Shown one piece after another: positions 9,344 to 17,608 of a DNA stretch of 64,000 nt. Position 1 is the first letter of the stretch. Every line of letters begins with the position of its first letter. A program made the translations under genes and the position numbers. The notes beneath the pieces are model-generated. The model did not search any database, was not told the DNA's origin, and saw only the letters and a program-made list of their open reading frames with translations. Source of the stretch: Desulfoferula sp040751985 (GTDB lineage: Bacteria; Desulfobacterota; Desulfarculia; Desulfarculales; Desulfarculaceae); assembly GCA_040751985.1 (NCBI GenBank), contig JBFMFU010000079.1, forward strand, positions 1 through 64,000, given 5' to 3'.

Positions 9344-9625
9344 AAGATTTTTTCGCGCACGTTATAAATACCGGTGTTTCCTCTAGCCGGCCAGAGCGCC
9401 ATAGTCATCCGACCTTCCCGGACTCAACCGTTATCATAGGAGCGCCAACGGCTTCCGCCCTCCTGGCTCTTTGCAAAGCCCCGCCGCTGAGGGATAATAG
9501 GGGCCAGAGGGCCTCTGGGGCGCCTGCGCCGCCGGAGGAGGGGACCTGGGGGTGACACGCTGCCGGAGGGGCAACAACCCATCGTTGTCGGCGGCCGTTA
9601 GCAATCTATTCGCGGAGGAAGCGCA

Positions 9626-10366
9626 ATGAAGATCAAGTTTAGCCGCTGGACGGCGATCGCCGCCCTGCTGGGCGCGGCGGCCCTGCTGGCCGGCTGCGCG
9701 GCCACCTACACCGGACTGCGCTACAAGGACCTGCAGGTGCAGAACAAGATGAGCGCCTCCATCTTCCTGCAGCCGGTGGCTCCGGCCCAGCGCACCGTGT
9801 TCGTGCAGGTGCGTAACACCAGCGACAAGGCCTTTGACCTGCAGAACGAGGTGGCCACGGCCATAGCCTCCCGGGGCTACACCGTGGTGGCCGACCCCAA
9901 CCAGGCCCAGTACCTGCTGCAGGCCAACGTCCTGCAGGTGGGTGAGGCTGACCAGTCGGCCCTGGAGAAGGCCGGCATGTTCGGCTTCGGCGGGCCCCTG
10001 GCCGGCGCGGCCGTCGGCGGCGTGCTGGGCGGCAGCCGGGCCGGGGCCGGTGCCGCGGTGGGCGCGGTGGCCGCCGGCGCGGCCGAGGTGATCTCCGGGG
10101 CCCTGGTCAAGGTGGTCACCTACATGGTCATCACCGACCTGCAGATCTCCGAGCGCACGGCCGGCGGCGTGTCCACCACCTTCCGCTCGGACCTGCGCCA
10201 GGGCACCGGCAACACCACCGTGCAGCAGCAGACCGCCAGCACCGGCGCCTGGAAGCAGTACCAGACCCGCATCGTGTCTAGCGCCCGCCAGACCAACCTG
10301 ACCTGGCCCGAGGCCTACCCGGCCCTGCGCCAGGGCATCGCCCAGGCCATCGCGGGCGTGTTCTAG
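9626..10366 (+). CDS. traT: TraT-like outer-membrane lipoprotein
   Basis: The product is 246 residues with a lipoprotein signal peptide ending in a LLAGC lipobox at about residue 24. The body matches the TraT (complement resistance / surface exclusion) family: QNKMSASIFLQP, RTVFVQVRNTSDK, a glycine/alanine-rich segment (about residues 110-160), then MVITDLQISERT, LRQGTGN and YQTRIVSSA. TraT was first known from F-type plasmids, but chromosomal homologues occur in many Gram-negatives. No other conjugation gene is present here, so a general envelope role is more likely than surface exclusion. A GGAGGA ribosome site precedes the ATG. Confidence 0.88.
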   Translation: MKIKFSRWTAIAALLGAAALLAGCAATYTGLRYKDLQVQNKMSASIFLQPVAPAQRTVFVQVRNTSDKAFDLQNEVATAIASRGYTVVADPNQAQYLLQANVLQVGEADQSALEKAGMFGFGGPLAGAAVGGVLGGSRAGAGAAVGAVAAGAAEVISGALVKVVTYMVITDLQISERTAGGVSTTFRSDLRQGTGNTTVQQQTASTGAWKQYQTRIVSSARQTNLTWPEAYPALRQGIAQAIAGVF

Positions 10367-10388
10367 ACCCTTCGCCCCGCCAAAAACC

Positions 10389-10425
10389 GGCCCCCCACCG
10401 CTTCGGCGGTGAGGGGCTTTGCTTT
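10389..10425 (+). terminator. Likely terminator after traT
   Basis: The GC stem CCCCACCGC...GCGGTGAGGGG has a TTCG tetraloop and is followed by a T-rich TTTGCTTT tract, 25 bases after the traT stop. There is one C/A mismatch in the stem. Confidence 0.6.
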
Positions 10426-10608
10426 GCGCTCAGGCGGCTCACCGCTTGTGCGCTAATTCTTGGGTCTTGCGGGCGTTTGTGCACTTATTCCGGGCCGTTG
10501 CCTATGGAAACTTGGCCAGGTTGGTCCATAATTGCCCGCTGGCCCTCGCGCTGGCGAGCGGCCGGCAACCCCTTGGAATCAACGTAACAATGGTAAAGGA
10601 GTATGAGA

Positions 10609-10980
10609 ATGAAAGCGACGAAGCGGATTGCGGTCCTGGGTCTGGCGTTGATGCTGGCGGTTTGTTTTGCGGGTGTGGCGTTCGCGGCCGATAAGCCGGC
10701 CACCCCGGCGGCCCCGGCGGCCAAGGCGGCGGCCCCGGCAGCCAAGGCGGCGGCCCCGGCAGCCAAGGCGGCGGTCCCGGCCGTGAAGACCATCAACATC
10801 AACAAGGCCTCTGAGAAGGACCTGACCCAGCTCAAGGGCGTGGACGCCAAGCTGGCCAAGGCCATCGTGACCTACCGCACCAAGAAGGGCGCCTTCAAGG
10901 CCCCCGCGGACCTGCTGAAGGTCAAAGGCGTCACCAAGAAGATCCTGGAGCAGAACAAGGCCGCCATCGTGGTCAAGTAA
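10609..10980 (+). CDS. Exported helix-hairpin-helix (ComEA-like) protein with Ala/Pro/Lys repeats
   Basis: The product is 123 residues from the ATG at 10609, which has AAGGAG 7 bases upstream; the ATG at 10603 is too close to that site. A Sec signal peptide spans about residues 1-26 (cut near AFAA-D). A repetitive linker of PAAKAAA units follows, then a C-terminal ComEA-type double HhH domain (INKASEKDLTQLKGVDAKLAKAI...LLKVKGVTKKIL). ComEA proteins bind DNA outside the inner membrane during uptake. Here there are no other competence genes nearby, so DNA uptake is possible rather than shown. Confidence 0.8.
   Translation: MKATKRIAVLGLALMLAVCFAGVAFAADKPATPAAPAAKAAAPAAKAAAPAAKAAVPAVKTININKASEKDLTQLKGVDAKLAKAIVTYRTKKGAFKAPADLLKVKGVTKKILEQNKAAIVVK
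10707..10769 (+). repeat. Three tandem 21-bp repeats inside the ComEA-like gene
   Basis: Three nearly identical 21-bp units (10707-10727, 10728-10748, 10749-10769) begin GGCGGCCCCGGC and encode the Ala/Pro/Lys linker. In-frame repeats of this kind can change copy number without a frameshift, altering the length of the linker between signal peptide and DNA-binding domain. Confidence 0.85.
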
Positions 10981-10997
10981 GCTTCCGGTCTCCGAAC

Positions 10998-11037
10998 AAG
11001 GCAAGGCCCCCGGCCGCGCGGTCGGGAGCCTTTCCTT
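10998..11037. terminator. Probable terminator between convergent genes
   Basis: An imperfect stem (GGCCCCCG...CGGGAGCC) with a T-rich tail (TTTCCTTTTG) lies between the ends of the ComEA-like gene and the convergent DUF4019 gene. The stem contains mismatches, so confidence is moderate. Confidence 0.45.
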
Positions 11038-11053
11038 TTGAGATCGGCGGCGG

Positions 11054-11464
11054 CTACTTGAGGTAGTAGCCCGCCACTTGCCACTGGCCCTGCGGGTCCT
11101 CGCGCAGGGTGAGCTGCTCCAGGGTGGCGGGCGACTTGGCAAAGCCCGGCGCATAGACCAGCACCAGGTACTTGCCGGCCGGGGCGCCGGGCGGATCGCT
11201 CAGGGCCTGGCTCTGCAAGAGCTTGCGCTGGCCGGCCGGCCCGGTCTTGGCCGCCAGGCCCTGGAGCAGCGCCGCCCACTTCTGCCGGGTGATGTTCTTC
11301 TGCAGCAGGGGCGCGGCCTGGTCCCAGGCCCGGCCGTAGTGGCCCTGGTCCAAGAGGCCCAGCCAGGCCAGGGCCGCCTGCTGGGCCGGGCTCGGTTCCG
11401 CGGCCGCGGCCGCCAGGGCCAGGGCTAGGAGCAGGGCCGGCATCAGCAGCAGGGATTTTTTCAC
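11054..11464 (-). CDS. Secreted DUF4019 family protein
   Basis: The product is 136 residues from a GTG at 11464, with a GGAGGG site 5 bases upstream. A signal peptide (KKSLLLMPALLLALALAAAAA) is followed by a domain matching the DUF4019 pattern: AALAWLGLLDQGHYGRAWDQAAPL, then LPG-like GAPAGKYLVLVYAPGF and a final GQWQVAGYYLK. Such proteins are small periplasmic proteins of unknown role. It follows metG on the same strand with a 32-base gap and could be read through from that operon. Confidence 0.75.
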   Translation of the reverse strand: MKKSLLLMPALLLALALAAAAAEPSPAQQAALAWLGLLDQGHYGRAWDQAAPLLQKNITRQKWAALLQGLAAKTGPAGQRKLLQSQALSDPPGAPAGKYLVLVYAPGFAKSPATLEQLTLREDPQGQWQVAGYYLK

Positions 11465-11496
11465 GCACGCCCTCCTCGGGGCCGGCATCTGGGCCG

Positions 11497-13494
11497 TCAA
11501 CGAACCTTGGAGCCCGGCGGCATCTCTTGGCTGGGCGAGACGATGCACAGGCCGCTCTCGCTCACCGCGGCCAGGACCATGCCCTGGCTGGTCACGCCGC
11601 GCAGCTTGGCCGGCTTGAGGTTGGCCACGATCACCACCTGCCTGCCTACCAGCTCCTCGGGCGCGTAGTGCTGGGCCACCCCGGCCACCAGGGTGCGCGG
11701 CTGTTGTTCGCCGGCGTCCACGCTGAGCTTGAGTAGCTTGTCCGCGCCCGGAATGCGCTCGGCGGCCAGCACCGTGGCCACCCGTAGCTGCACGCGGCCG
11801 AACTCCTCGATGCTGATCTGCTCGTCGATCTGCTCGTCGTTCACGGCGGCCTCCTTCTTGGGCGGCGCGGCGGCGGGCCTGGCCTCGGTCTTTTGCTCGG
11901 CCTTGGCCGCCTTGGCCTGCACCTTGGCCGTGTCTATGCGGGGGAACAGGGCCGGGGGTAGTTGGGTTTGCGCTCCAGCCGGGGAAAGGTTCTCTGTAGC
12001 TGCGATCTGGGCAAGGACGTTTTCCCGGTTGGAGAGCATCATATCCAAAGACTTCATCCCCAAAACCCGAGCCATCTCTTGGGTCGTTTGCGGCATCACG
12101 GGCCATATCATCACCGCGATGTCTGCTAAGAGTTGGGTAAGGGTGAAAAGAACTTGGTCAAGCTCCTTGGCCTTGTTCGGGTCCTTGGCCAAGGCCCAAG
12201 GCTCCTTTTCCACTACATACTTATTGCCGATCCGTATCAGCGCCCATACGCCAGCCAAGGCAACATGGAATTCAAAGCCACTCATTTTTTTTATGTAACT
12301 ATTTAGCGCGCTAGCTGTATCCGCAACCATATTGGGGTCGCGCCTGACGCCCTCCGGCACCACCCCGCCCCGGTATTTGTGCAGCATGTTCAGCACCCGG
12401 CTGAACAGGTTGCCCAGGTCGTTGGCCAGGTCCGCGTTGTAGCGCTCGACGAGCGCCTCCTCGCTGAAGCTGCTGTCCAGGCCGAAGGTCATCTCGCGCA
12501 GCAGGAAGTAGCGGAAGGCCTCCACGCCATACTTGCCCGCCAGCTCCAGGGGCCGCACCACGTTGCCCAGGGACTTGGACATCTTGGCCTGGTCCACGTT
12601 CCAGTACCCGTGCACGTTGAGATGCTGGTACAGGTAGTCCTCGGCCGGCCTGCCCTCGGCCCTGGCCAGGGACATGAGCATGGTGGGCCAGAACACGGCG
12701 TGGGGCTTGAGGATGTCCTTGGCGATCAGGTGCTGGGCCGCGGGCCAGAACCGGGCGAAGTTCTCGCCGTCCGGCCAGTCCAGGCCCGAGAGGTAGTTGA
12801 TCAGGGCGTCGAACCAGACGTAGGTCACGTACTCGGCGTCAAAGGGCAGCTCGATGCCCCAGGTCAGGCGGCTCTTGGGCCGGGAGATGCACAGGTCCTC
12901 CAGGCCCTGGTCCAGCATGGCCAGCACCTCGTTCTTGTAGCGCTCGGGCCGGATGAAATCCTGGTGGGCCCGGATGTGCTCCTTGAGTTGGCCGGTGTAC
13001 TTGGTCATGCGGAAGAAGTAGTTCTCCTCCTCCTGGAACACCGGCTTGGTGCCGTGGTCCGGGCAGCAGCCGCCCACCATCTCGTGCTCGGTCAGAAACC
13101 TCTCGCAGCCCACGCAGTAGTGGCCGCCGTACTTGGCAAAGTAGATGTCGCCCGCGTCATAGACCTTCTGCAGCACCGCCTGCACCACCTTGATGTGTCC
13201 GGGGTCGGTGGTGCGGATGAAGTGGTCCGGGGCGATGTTCAGTTGCGGCCACAGGGAGCGGAACAGGCCGCTGATGCGGTCGGCGTAGACCTTGGGCGCC
13301 ACGCCCTGGGCCGCGGCGGCCTGGGCGATCTTGTCGCCGTGCTCGTCGGTGCCGGTCTGGAAGCGGGCCTGGTCGCCGGCCAGGCGGTGGCAGCGGGCGG
13401 CCACGTCGGCCACGATGGTGGTGTAGGCGTGGCCCAGGTGCGGCTCGGCGTTCACGTAGTAGATGGGCGTGGTGATGTAGAAGCGCTGGTTCAT
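11497..13494 (-). CDS. metG: Methionyl-tRNA synthetase
   Basis: A 665-residue class I synthetase that charges tRNA-Met. The HIGH-type motif is HLGH at residues 19-22, and KMSKS is at 304-308. A zinc knuckle contains C127, C130, C143 and C144. A C-terminal tRNA-binding (OB, EMAP-like) domain from about residue 565 begins with EEFGRVQLRVATV. The start ATG overlaps the stop of the upstream ricT by an ATGA, showing translational coupling. Upstream in-frame sequence inside ricT is a shadow and is not included. A short stretch around 11.98-12.3 kb has lower GC than the rest, encoding the anticodon-binding helices. Confidence 0.97.
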   Translation of the reverse strand: MNQRFYITTPIYYVNAEPHLGHAYTTIVADVAARCHRLAGDQARFQTGTDEHGDKIAQAAAAQGVAPKVYADRISGLFRSLWPQLNIAPDHFIRTTDPGHIKVVQAVLQKVYDAGDIYFAKYGGHYCVGCERFLTEHEMVGGCCPDHGTKPVFQEEENYFFRMTKYTGQLKEHIRAHQDFIRPERYKNEVLAMLDQGLEDLCISRPKSRLTWGIELPFDAEYVTYVWFDALINYLSGLDWPDGENFARFWPAAQHLIAKDILKPHAVFWPTMLMSLARAEGRPAEDYLYQHLNVHGYWNVDQAKMSKSLGNVVRPLELAGKYGVEAFRYFLLREMTFGLDSSFSEEALVERYNADLANDLGNLFSRVLNMLHKYRGGVVPEGVRRDPNMVADTASALNSYIKKMSGFEFHVALAGVWALIRIGNKYVVEKEPWALAKDPNKAKELDQVLFTLTQLLADIAVMIWPVMPQTTQEMARVLGMKSLDMMLSNRENVLAQIAATENLSPAGAQTQLPPALFPRIDTAKVQAKAAKAEQKTEARPAAAPPKKEAAVNDEQIDEQISIEEFGRVQLRVATVLAAERIPGADKLLKLSVDAGEQQPRTLVAGVAQHYAPEELVGRQVVIVANLKPAKLRGVTSQGMVLAAVSESGLCIVSPSQEMPPGSKVR

Positions 13495-14438
13495 GCGTTG
13501 TCGGGTCCTTTGCGGCTGCGCCGGCGGCGTCCGCGGCGTCCGCGGCCGCCTCTCTCGGCGCCCTCGTCCTGCTGCTCGGGGCCGCTCTCCGCGGATGGGG
13601 CCGGGGGCAGCCTGGTCTGCACCGGGGCCAGCAGTTGGGCCAGCTCCATCGGCCCCACCGTGACCTCGTTCTCCCCCCCCACCAGCAGCGTCACCTGCTG
13701 TTCCAGCACGTTCTGGCGGATGACCTTGGCCTCGCTGCCGTCGCCCAGGGTCAGGCGCTTGCCCAGCTTGGGCAGGTCCTTCTTGAGCGAGCGGTAGGTC
13801 TCGAACTCGTAGGTCAGGCAGCACATCAGGCGGCCGCAGAGCCCGCTGATCTTGGTGGGGTTCAGGCTAAGGTTCTGCTCCTTGGCCATCTTCACGCTGA
13901 CCGGCTCGAAGTCCTTGAGGAAGGTGGCGCAGCAGATCTCGCGGCCGCAGGAGCCCAGCCCGCCTAATAGCTTGGCCTCGTGGCGCACCCCGATCTGGCG
14001 CATCTCCACGCGGGTGCGGAAGCGGGCCACCAGGTCGCGCACCAGCTCGCGGAAGTCCAGGCGGCCCTCGGCGGTGAAGAAGAAGATCATTTTGCTGCGG
14101 TCGAACAGGCACTCCACCTTGACCAGGTTCATGTCCAGCTTGCGGGCGGCGATGCGCTCCTGGCAGTGGAGGTAGGCCTCCTTCTCCAGGGCCAGGTTCT
14201 GGTCCTGCTGCTCCAGGTCCTCGGCCGTGGCCAGGCGGTAGACCTGCTTCAGCTCCGGCCGCTCCACGCCCTCGACCAGCTCGGGCTGGGGCCGCGGGCC
14301 GCGCACCACCTCGCCCAGGGCCAGGCCGTTCTCGGTCTCCACGATGACCACGTCGCCCGGCTTGAGCACGAAGTGGCCGGCGTCGAAGTCGTATATCTTG
14401 CTGCCCCGCGCGAAGCGGATGCCCACCATCTTGCCCAT
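13491..14438 (-). CDS. ricT: PSP1 domain (RicT/YaaT-like) protein
   Basis: A 315-residue member of the PSP1/RicT family. It has the characteristic cysteine set in GLGSCGREICCATF and GLCGRLMCC (about residues 165-215), and a final Arg/Gly/Lys-rich tail. In Bacillus, RicT with RicA/RicF helps RNase Y-dependent mRNA processing, and some homologues bind [4Fe-4S] clusters. Whether that holds here is unknown, since no ricA or ricF is seen. It sits between holB and metG in the same order as in many bacteria. Its start is only 6 bases from the end of an inserted MITE, and no good Shine-Dalgarno remains. Confidence 0.88.
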   Translation of the reverse strand: MGKMVGIRFARGSKIYDFDAGHFVLKPGDVVIVETENGLALGEVVRGPRPQPELVEGVERPELKQVYRLATAEDLEQQDQNLALEKEAYLHCQERIAARKLDMNLVKVECLFDRSKMIFFFTAEGRLDFRELVRDLVARFRTRVEMRQIGVRHEAKLLGGLGSCGREICCATFLKDFEPVSVKMAKEQNLSLNPTKISGLCGRLMCCLTYEFETYRSLKKDLPKLGKRLTLGDGSEAKVIRQNVLEQQVTLLVGGENEVTVGPMELAQLLAPVQTRLPPAPSAESGPEQQDEGAERGGRGRRGRRRRSRKGPDNA

Positions 14439-14443
14439 GGTTC

Positions 14444-14894
14444 AGCCCGTATATTTCATGAAGGCCATGCGTCCGGCTGCGCCAGCCAGCGTGCCGCTGG
14501 AGGCAAAGCGGGTCGAGATGCCATCTACCAATGCCGACCCCCTTATGCTCCCGTTGAAAATGTCTGGGAGCCCAAGCCTTGGGCCCGGCATACTGCGTTG
14601 CTGGCTTCGCTCGCGCCTCGATGTAGCTTTGGCTACACCTGCTGCGCTCGCTCGCCACCGGCGGGCCGCCGGGGGCAAAGCGGGTCGAGAGACCGCCTGC
14701 CTTGGCCGGCCATCAATGCTCCCGCCGAAGGGCCTTGGCCGCCCAAGCCTTGGGTCGCCTTGTCTGCCGGCGGCTGGCTGTGCCGGGCCGGGATGCAAAC
14801 TGCATCTTGATGACGCAAATGCTTTTTTCATAACGGCCCCATGAATACTGGTTCGTTGTTTAATGCCGCCCGGCCCTCATGGAATATCCGGGCT
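14444..14894. repeat. MITE-like element, copy 1 (with internal duplication)
   Basis: A non-coding 451-bp element is bounded by imperfect 23-bp terminal inverted repeats (14444-14466 and 14872-14894; 20 of 23 match). The ends begin AGCCCG(G/T)ATATT(T/C)CATGA. It shares ends and interior with a second copy at 26834-27092. It contains the GTAGC-TTTG-GCTAC hairpin and a roughly 90-bp internal duplication absent from copy 2. It sits inside the minus-strand operon between holB and ricT, and its outermost base forms the last A of the holB stop codon. No transposase is encoded, so it would depend on one elsewhere. Confidence 0.75.
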
Positions 14895-15880
14895 TACTCC
14901 GCCCCCTGCCGCAGCCGGTCAAGCATCACCACCAGGGCCAGCTCCGGCGCGGCGTTGGCCAGAATCTCGCCCTGGGCCCGCCGCACTCCGGCAAATCCGG
15001 CGTAGGCCGCGGCCAGGTCCAGGTCCGCGTTGCGGGAAGTCAGGGCCAGGCCCGCGCGGCCCGCGGCCCGCACGGCCGCGTCGCGGAAGTGGAGGGCCAA
15101 GAGATCCAGGCCCCGGCAGAGCCCCTCCCGGTCCAGAGCCGCGCCCCCGCGGAAGGCGCCCACCTGCTCCTCGGCAAAGGCCCAGTCCTCCAGGGCCTCG
15201 CCCGGCCCGGCCAACTGCTGCAGCCAGGCCCCCAGCCCGGCGCGCATGCCGGCCGCGTCCAGCTCCAGGGCCTGGCCCAGGGAGCCACCGGACAGGCCGG
15301 CCTTGAGCCGGGCCGCCTCGGGCTCCTCGCCGCGCCGCGTGAGCTCCGCGGCGATCAGCTCCGCGGGCAGGGGCCGGAAGGATACCTTGCGGCAGCGGCT
15401 GACCAGGGTGGGCAGCAGCTCTCGGGCGTCCTGCACCGTGAGCACCAGAATATTCTTGGGCGGCGGCTCCTCCAAAGTTTTCAAGAGAGCATTGGCGCTG
15501 GCCGGGTTCAGGTTCTCGGCCCGGCGGATCAGCACCATGCGCCAGCCGCCGCCAAAGGGCGCGAAGGCCGTGGCCCGGATGGCCTCGCGCACCTGCTCCA
15601 CCTTGATCTGGCTGGAGGCGGCCTGGCTGGGCGGGGCCAGCACCATCAGGTCCTCGTGGCCCCAGGCCAGGGCCCGGCGGCAGGAGCCGCAGGCCCCGCA
15701 GGCCGCGCCCTCGGCCGGCCGCTCGCAGTTGAGGGCCATGAACAGGGCCTGGGCCGCGGTGACCCGGCCCACGCCGGCCGACCCCACGAACATGTAGGCG
15801 TGGGCCAGGCGGCCGGCATCGGCCTCGTCCTGGAGCTGGGCCACGGCCCGCTCCTGGCCTATGACTCCGCTAAGCCGCAA
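14894..15880 (-). CDS. holB: DNA polymerase III delta' subunit (clamp loader)
   Basis: A 328-residue AAA+ clamp-loader subunit. The N-terminal HAYMFVGSAGVGR has a degenerate Walker A lacking the usual Lys-Ser/Thr, which is normal for non-hydrolysing delta'. A zinc-binding C-x2-C-x2-C set is seen in CGACGSC, and the sensor-1 region reads ANALLKTLEEPP. The start is a TTG at 15880, with AAGGAG 10 bases upstream, overlapping the end of tmk by 11 bases. The stop codon borrows its last base from the adjoining MITE, so the original C-terminus may have differed slightly. Confidence 0.9.
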   Translation of the reverse strand: MRLSGVIGQERAVAQLQDEADAGRLAHAYMFVGSAGVGRVTAAQALFMALNCERPAEGAACGACGSCRRALAWGHEDLMVLAPPSQAASSQIKVEQVREAIRATAFAPFGGGWRMVLIRRAENLNPASANALLKTLEEPPPKNILVLTVQDARELLPTLVSRCRKVSFRPLPAELIAAELTRRGEEPEAARLKAGLSGGSLGQALELDAAGMRAGLGAWLQQLAGPGEALEDWAFAEEQVGAFRGGAALDREGLCRGLDLLALHFRDAAVRAAGRAGLALTSRNADLDLAAAYAGFAGVRRAQGEILANAAPELALVVMLDRLRQGAE

Positions 15881-16547
15881 GGGCCTTGTACTCCTTGAGC
15901 AGGGGCTCGGCCAGGGCCCACACCGCCTCGGCCACCTCGGGCGCGGCGCCGCCGGCGTCCACCAGCTTGATGCGGCCCGGCTCGGCCGCGGCCTGCTCCA
16001 GATAGCCCTGGCGCACCCGCCGGTGAAACTGCAGGCCCTCGTTCTCCAGCCGGTCCGGGGTGAGCCCCAGCTCGCCCTGGCGCTGGTGCACCCTGGCCAG
16101 CCCCTCCTCCGGGTCCAGGTCCAACAGAATCGTCAGGTCCGGCCACACCGGCCCGCAGGCCCACTGGTTGAGCCCGCGCACCATCTCCGCGCCCAGGCCC
16201 CGGGCCCGGCCCTGGTACACCTCGCTGGAGTCGGCGTAGCGGTCGCAGATCACCACCTGCCCCGCGGCCAGGGCCGGGGCGATGACCTGGGCCGCGTGCT
16301 GGGCCCGGTCGGCCAGGTACAAGAGCAGCTCGGCCCGGGGGCCCGGCCCCTCGGGGCTGTGGCTGGTGAGTATCTCGCGCACCCGCGCCCCCAGCCAGGT
16401 GGCCCCAGGCTCCCAAGTGCCCAGGACGGAGAGGCCCAGGCCGCGCGCCCGCCGCACCAGCATGCGCTGCTGGGTGGATTTGCCGCAGCCTTCGCCGCCC
16501 TCTAGGGTGATGAAGGGGGCCAAAGGTTTGGGGGCGTGGCTGGTCAT
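15870..16547 (-). CDS. tmk: Thymidylate kinase
   Basis: A 225-residue enzyme that phosphorylates dTMP to dTDP. The P-loop is GGEGCGKST near residue 18, a DRY-type motif (ICDRYADSS) is near residue 100, and a lid region follows. The ATG at 16547 is preferred over a TTG at 16556 because the AGGAG site is too close to the latter. It is embedded in a minus-strand operon with overlapping or near-overlapping neighbours (HD/OB nuclease upstream, holB downstream), a common tmk-holB pairing. Confidence 0.95.
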   Translation of the reverse strand: MTSHAPKPLAPFITLEGGEGCGKSTQQRMLVRRARGLGLSVLGTWEPGATWLGARVREILTSHSPEGPGPRAELLLYLADRAQHAAQVIAPALAAGQVVICDRYADSSEVYQGRARGLGAEMVRGLNQWACGPVWPDLTILLDLDPEEGLARVHQRQGELGLTPDRLENEGLQFHRRVRQGYLEQAAAEPGRIKLVDAGGAAPEVAEAVWALAEPLLKEYKALAA

Positions 16548-16552
16548 GAAAC

Positions 16553-17608
16553 TCAAGTCTCCTCTGCACCTGGCTGGCTGTCAAACAGGCTGGGCCGGCC
16601 CGATTCTTCGCGGCGGCCGGGGGCCGGACCGGGCCGCGCCTCGGCCTCTGGCTCCGGCAGGGCCGAGGGCCCCACGTACAGAAAGCGCTCCAGCAGGCGG
16701 TTGTATTCGCTCCAGTGGCCAGGGCCGGCCTGGCGGCGGGCCTCGGCGGCCATGAACAGCTTGGCGTCCAGGTCGTCCAGAAAGTTAAGGGCCAGGGCCT
16801 CGGCGGTCTTGGGCCGGCGGGGGCTGCCGAACTCGTAGGACCCGTGGTGGCTGAGGATCAGGTGCCTGAGCTGCCCGGCCAGCCGCTGGGGGAAGGCCTT
16901 GAGCTTGCTGAGCTTATCGTCCAGCATCCGCACGCCCAGCACCACGTGGCCCTCCAGGCGGCCGGCGTCGGTATAGTCGATGGGCGGACCTAAAGTAAGC
17001 TCTTGAACTTTGCCGATGTCGTGCAGCAGGGCCCCGGACAGGAGCAGCTCGGCCTCCAGCTCCGGGCCGTAGTGGCCGGCCACGGCCGAGGCCAGGCCGG
17101 CCACGCTCACCGTATGCTCAAGCAGGCCGTGCACATAGGCATGATGGGCGCCCTTGGCCGCCGGCGCTTGGGCAAAGGCGCCGGCAAACTCCTGGTCCCG
17201 CACGAAGACCGCTTCGAGCAATCGCTTTAAGTCTCGCTGGTGGATGCGCCCCAGGGCGTCGTCCAGGCCTTTTTGCAGGGTTTCCAAGGGGATGCTGCTG
17301 GCGGGCAGGAACTCGGCCGTCTGGGCCTGGGCCGCGGCGCTCAGGGAGTCCAGCACCACCTGCAACCGGCCCTGGTAGGACTCCACCCGGCCCTGGGCCT
17401 CTACCACCATGCCCGGCTGCAGGGGCCCCAGTAGCTCCGCGGCCTGATCCCAGAGCCGGCCCTCAATCTCCCCGCTGCGGTCCCCCAAGCGCAACAGACC
17501 GTAAGGCTTGCCGTTTTTGGTGTTGGCCAACTGGCAGCGCAGCAGCAGATAAGTGCCGGCCACGGCCTGGCCCTCGCTCAAGGTGGCGATGCGGGCGCTG
17601 TCGTTCAC
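16553..17608 (-). CDS. OB-fold / HD-domain phosphohydrolase (YhaM-like 3'-5' exonuclease)
   Basis: The product is 351 residues. An N-terminal OB-fold (about residues 1-95, GTYLLLRCQLANTKNGKPYG...) is followed by an HD domain (H155 region HHAYVHGLLEHT, then LLHDIGKV and LILSHHGSYEFGSPRRPKT). This architecture is that of YhaM-family 3'-5' exoribonucleases/DNases. The GTG start overlaps the purQ stop (GTGA). It links the purine genes to tmk and holB, consistent with a nucleotide/replication operon. Arg/Pro-rich residues form the C-terminal tail. Confidence 0.85.
   Translation of the reverse strand: MNDSARIATLSEGQAVAGTYLLLRCQLANTKNGKPYGLLRLGDRSGEIEGRLWDQAAELLGPLQPGMVVEAQGRVESYQGRLQVVLDSLSAAAQAQTAEFLPASSIPLETLQKGLDDALGRIHQRDLKRLLEAVFVRDQEFAGAFAQAPAAKGAHHAYVHGLLEHTVSVAGLASAVAGHYGPELEAELLLSGALLHDIGKVQELTLGPPIDYTDAGRLEGHVVLGVRMLDDKLSKLKAFPQRLAGQLRHLILSHHGSYEFGSPRRPKTAEALALNFLDDLDAKLFMAAEARRQAGPGHWSEYNRLLERFLYVGPSALPEPEAEARPGPAPGRREESGRPSLFDSQPGAEET

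Noticed and set aside
13495..13824. 110-residue N-terminal extension of MetG
   Set aside because: This is the shifted frame of ricT; true MetG starts at the ATGA overlap with the standard synthetase N-terminus.
14449..14844. Frames inside MITE copy 1 on both strands
   Set aside because: They are composed of repeat sequence shared with the non-coding copy 2, and are not conserved as frames between the copies.
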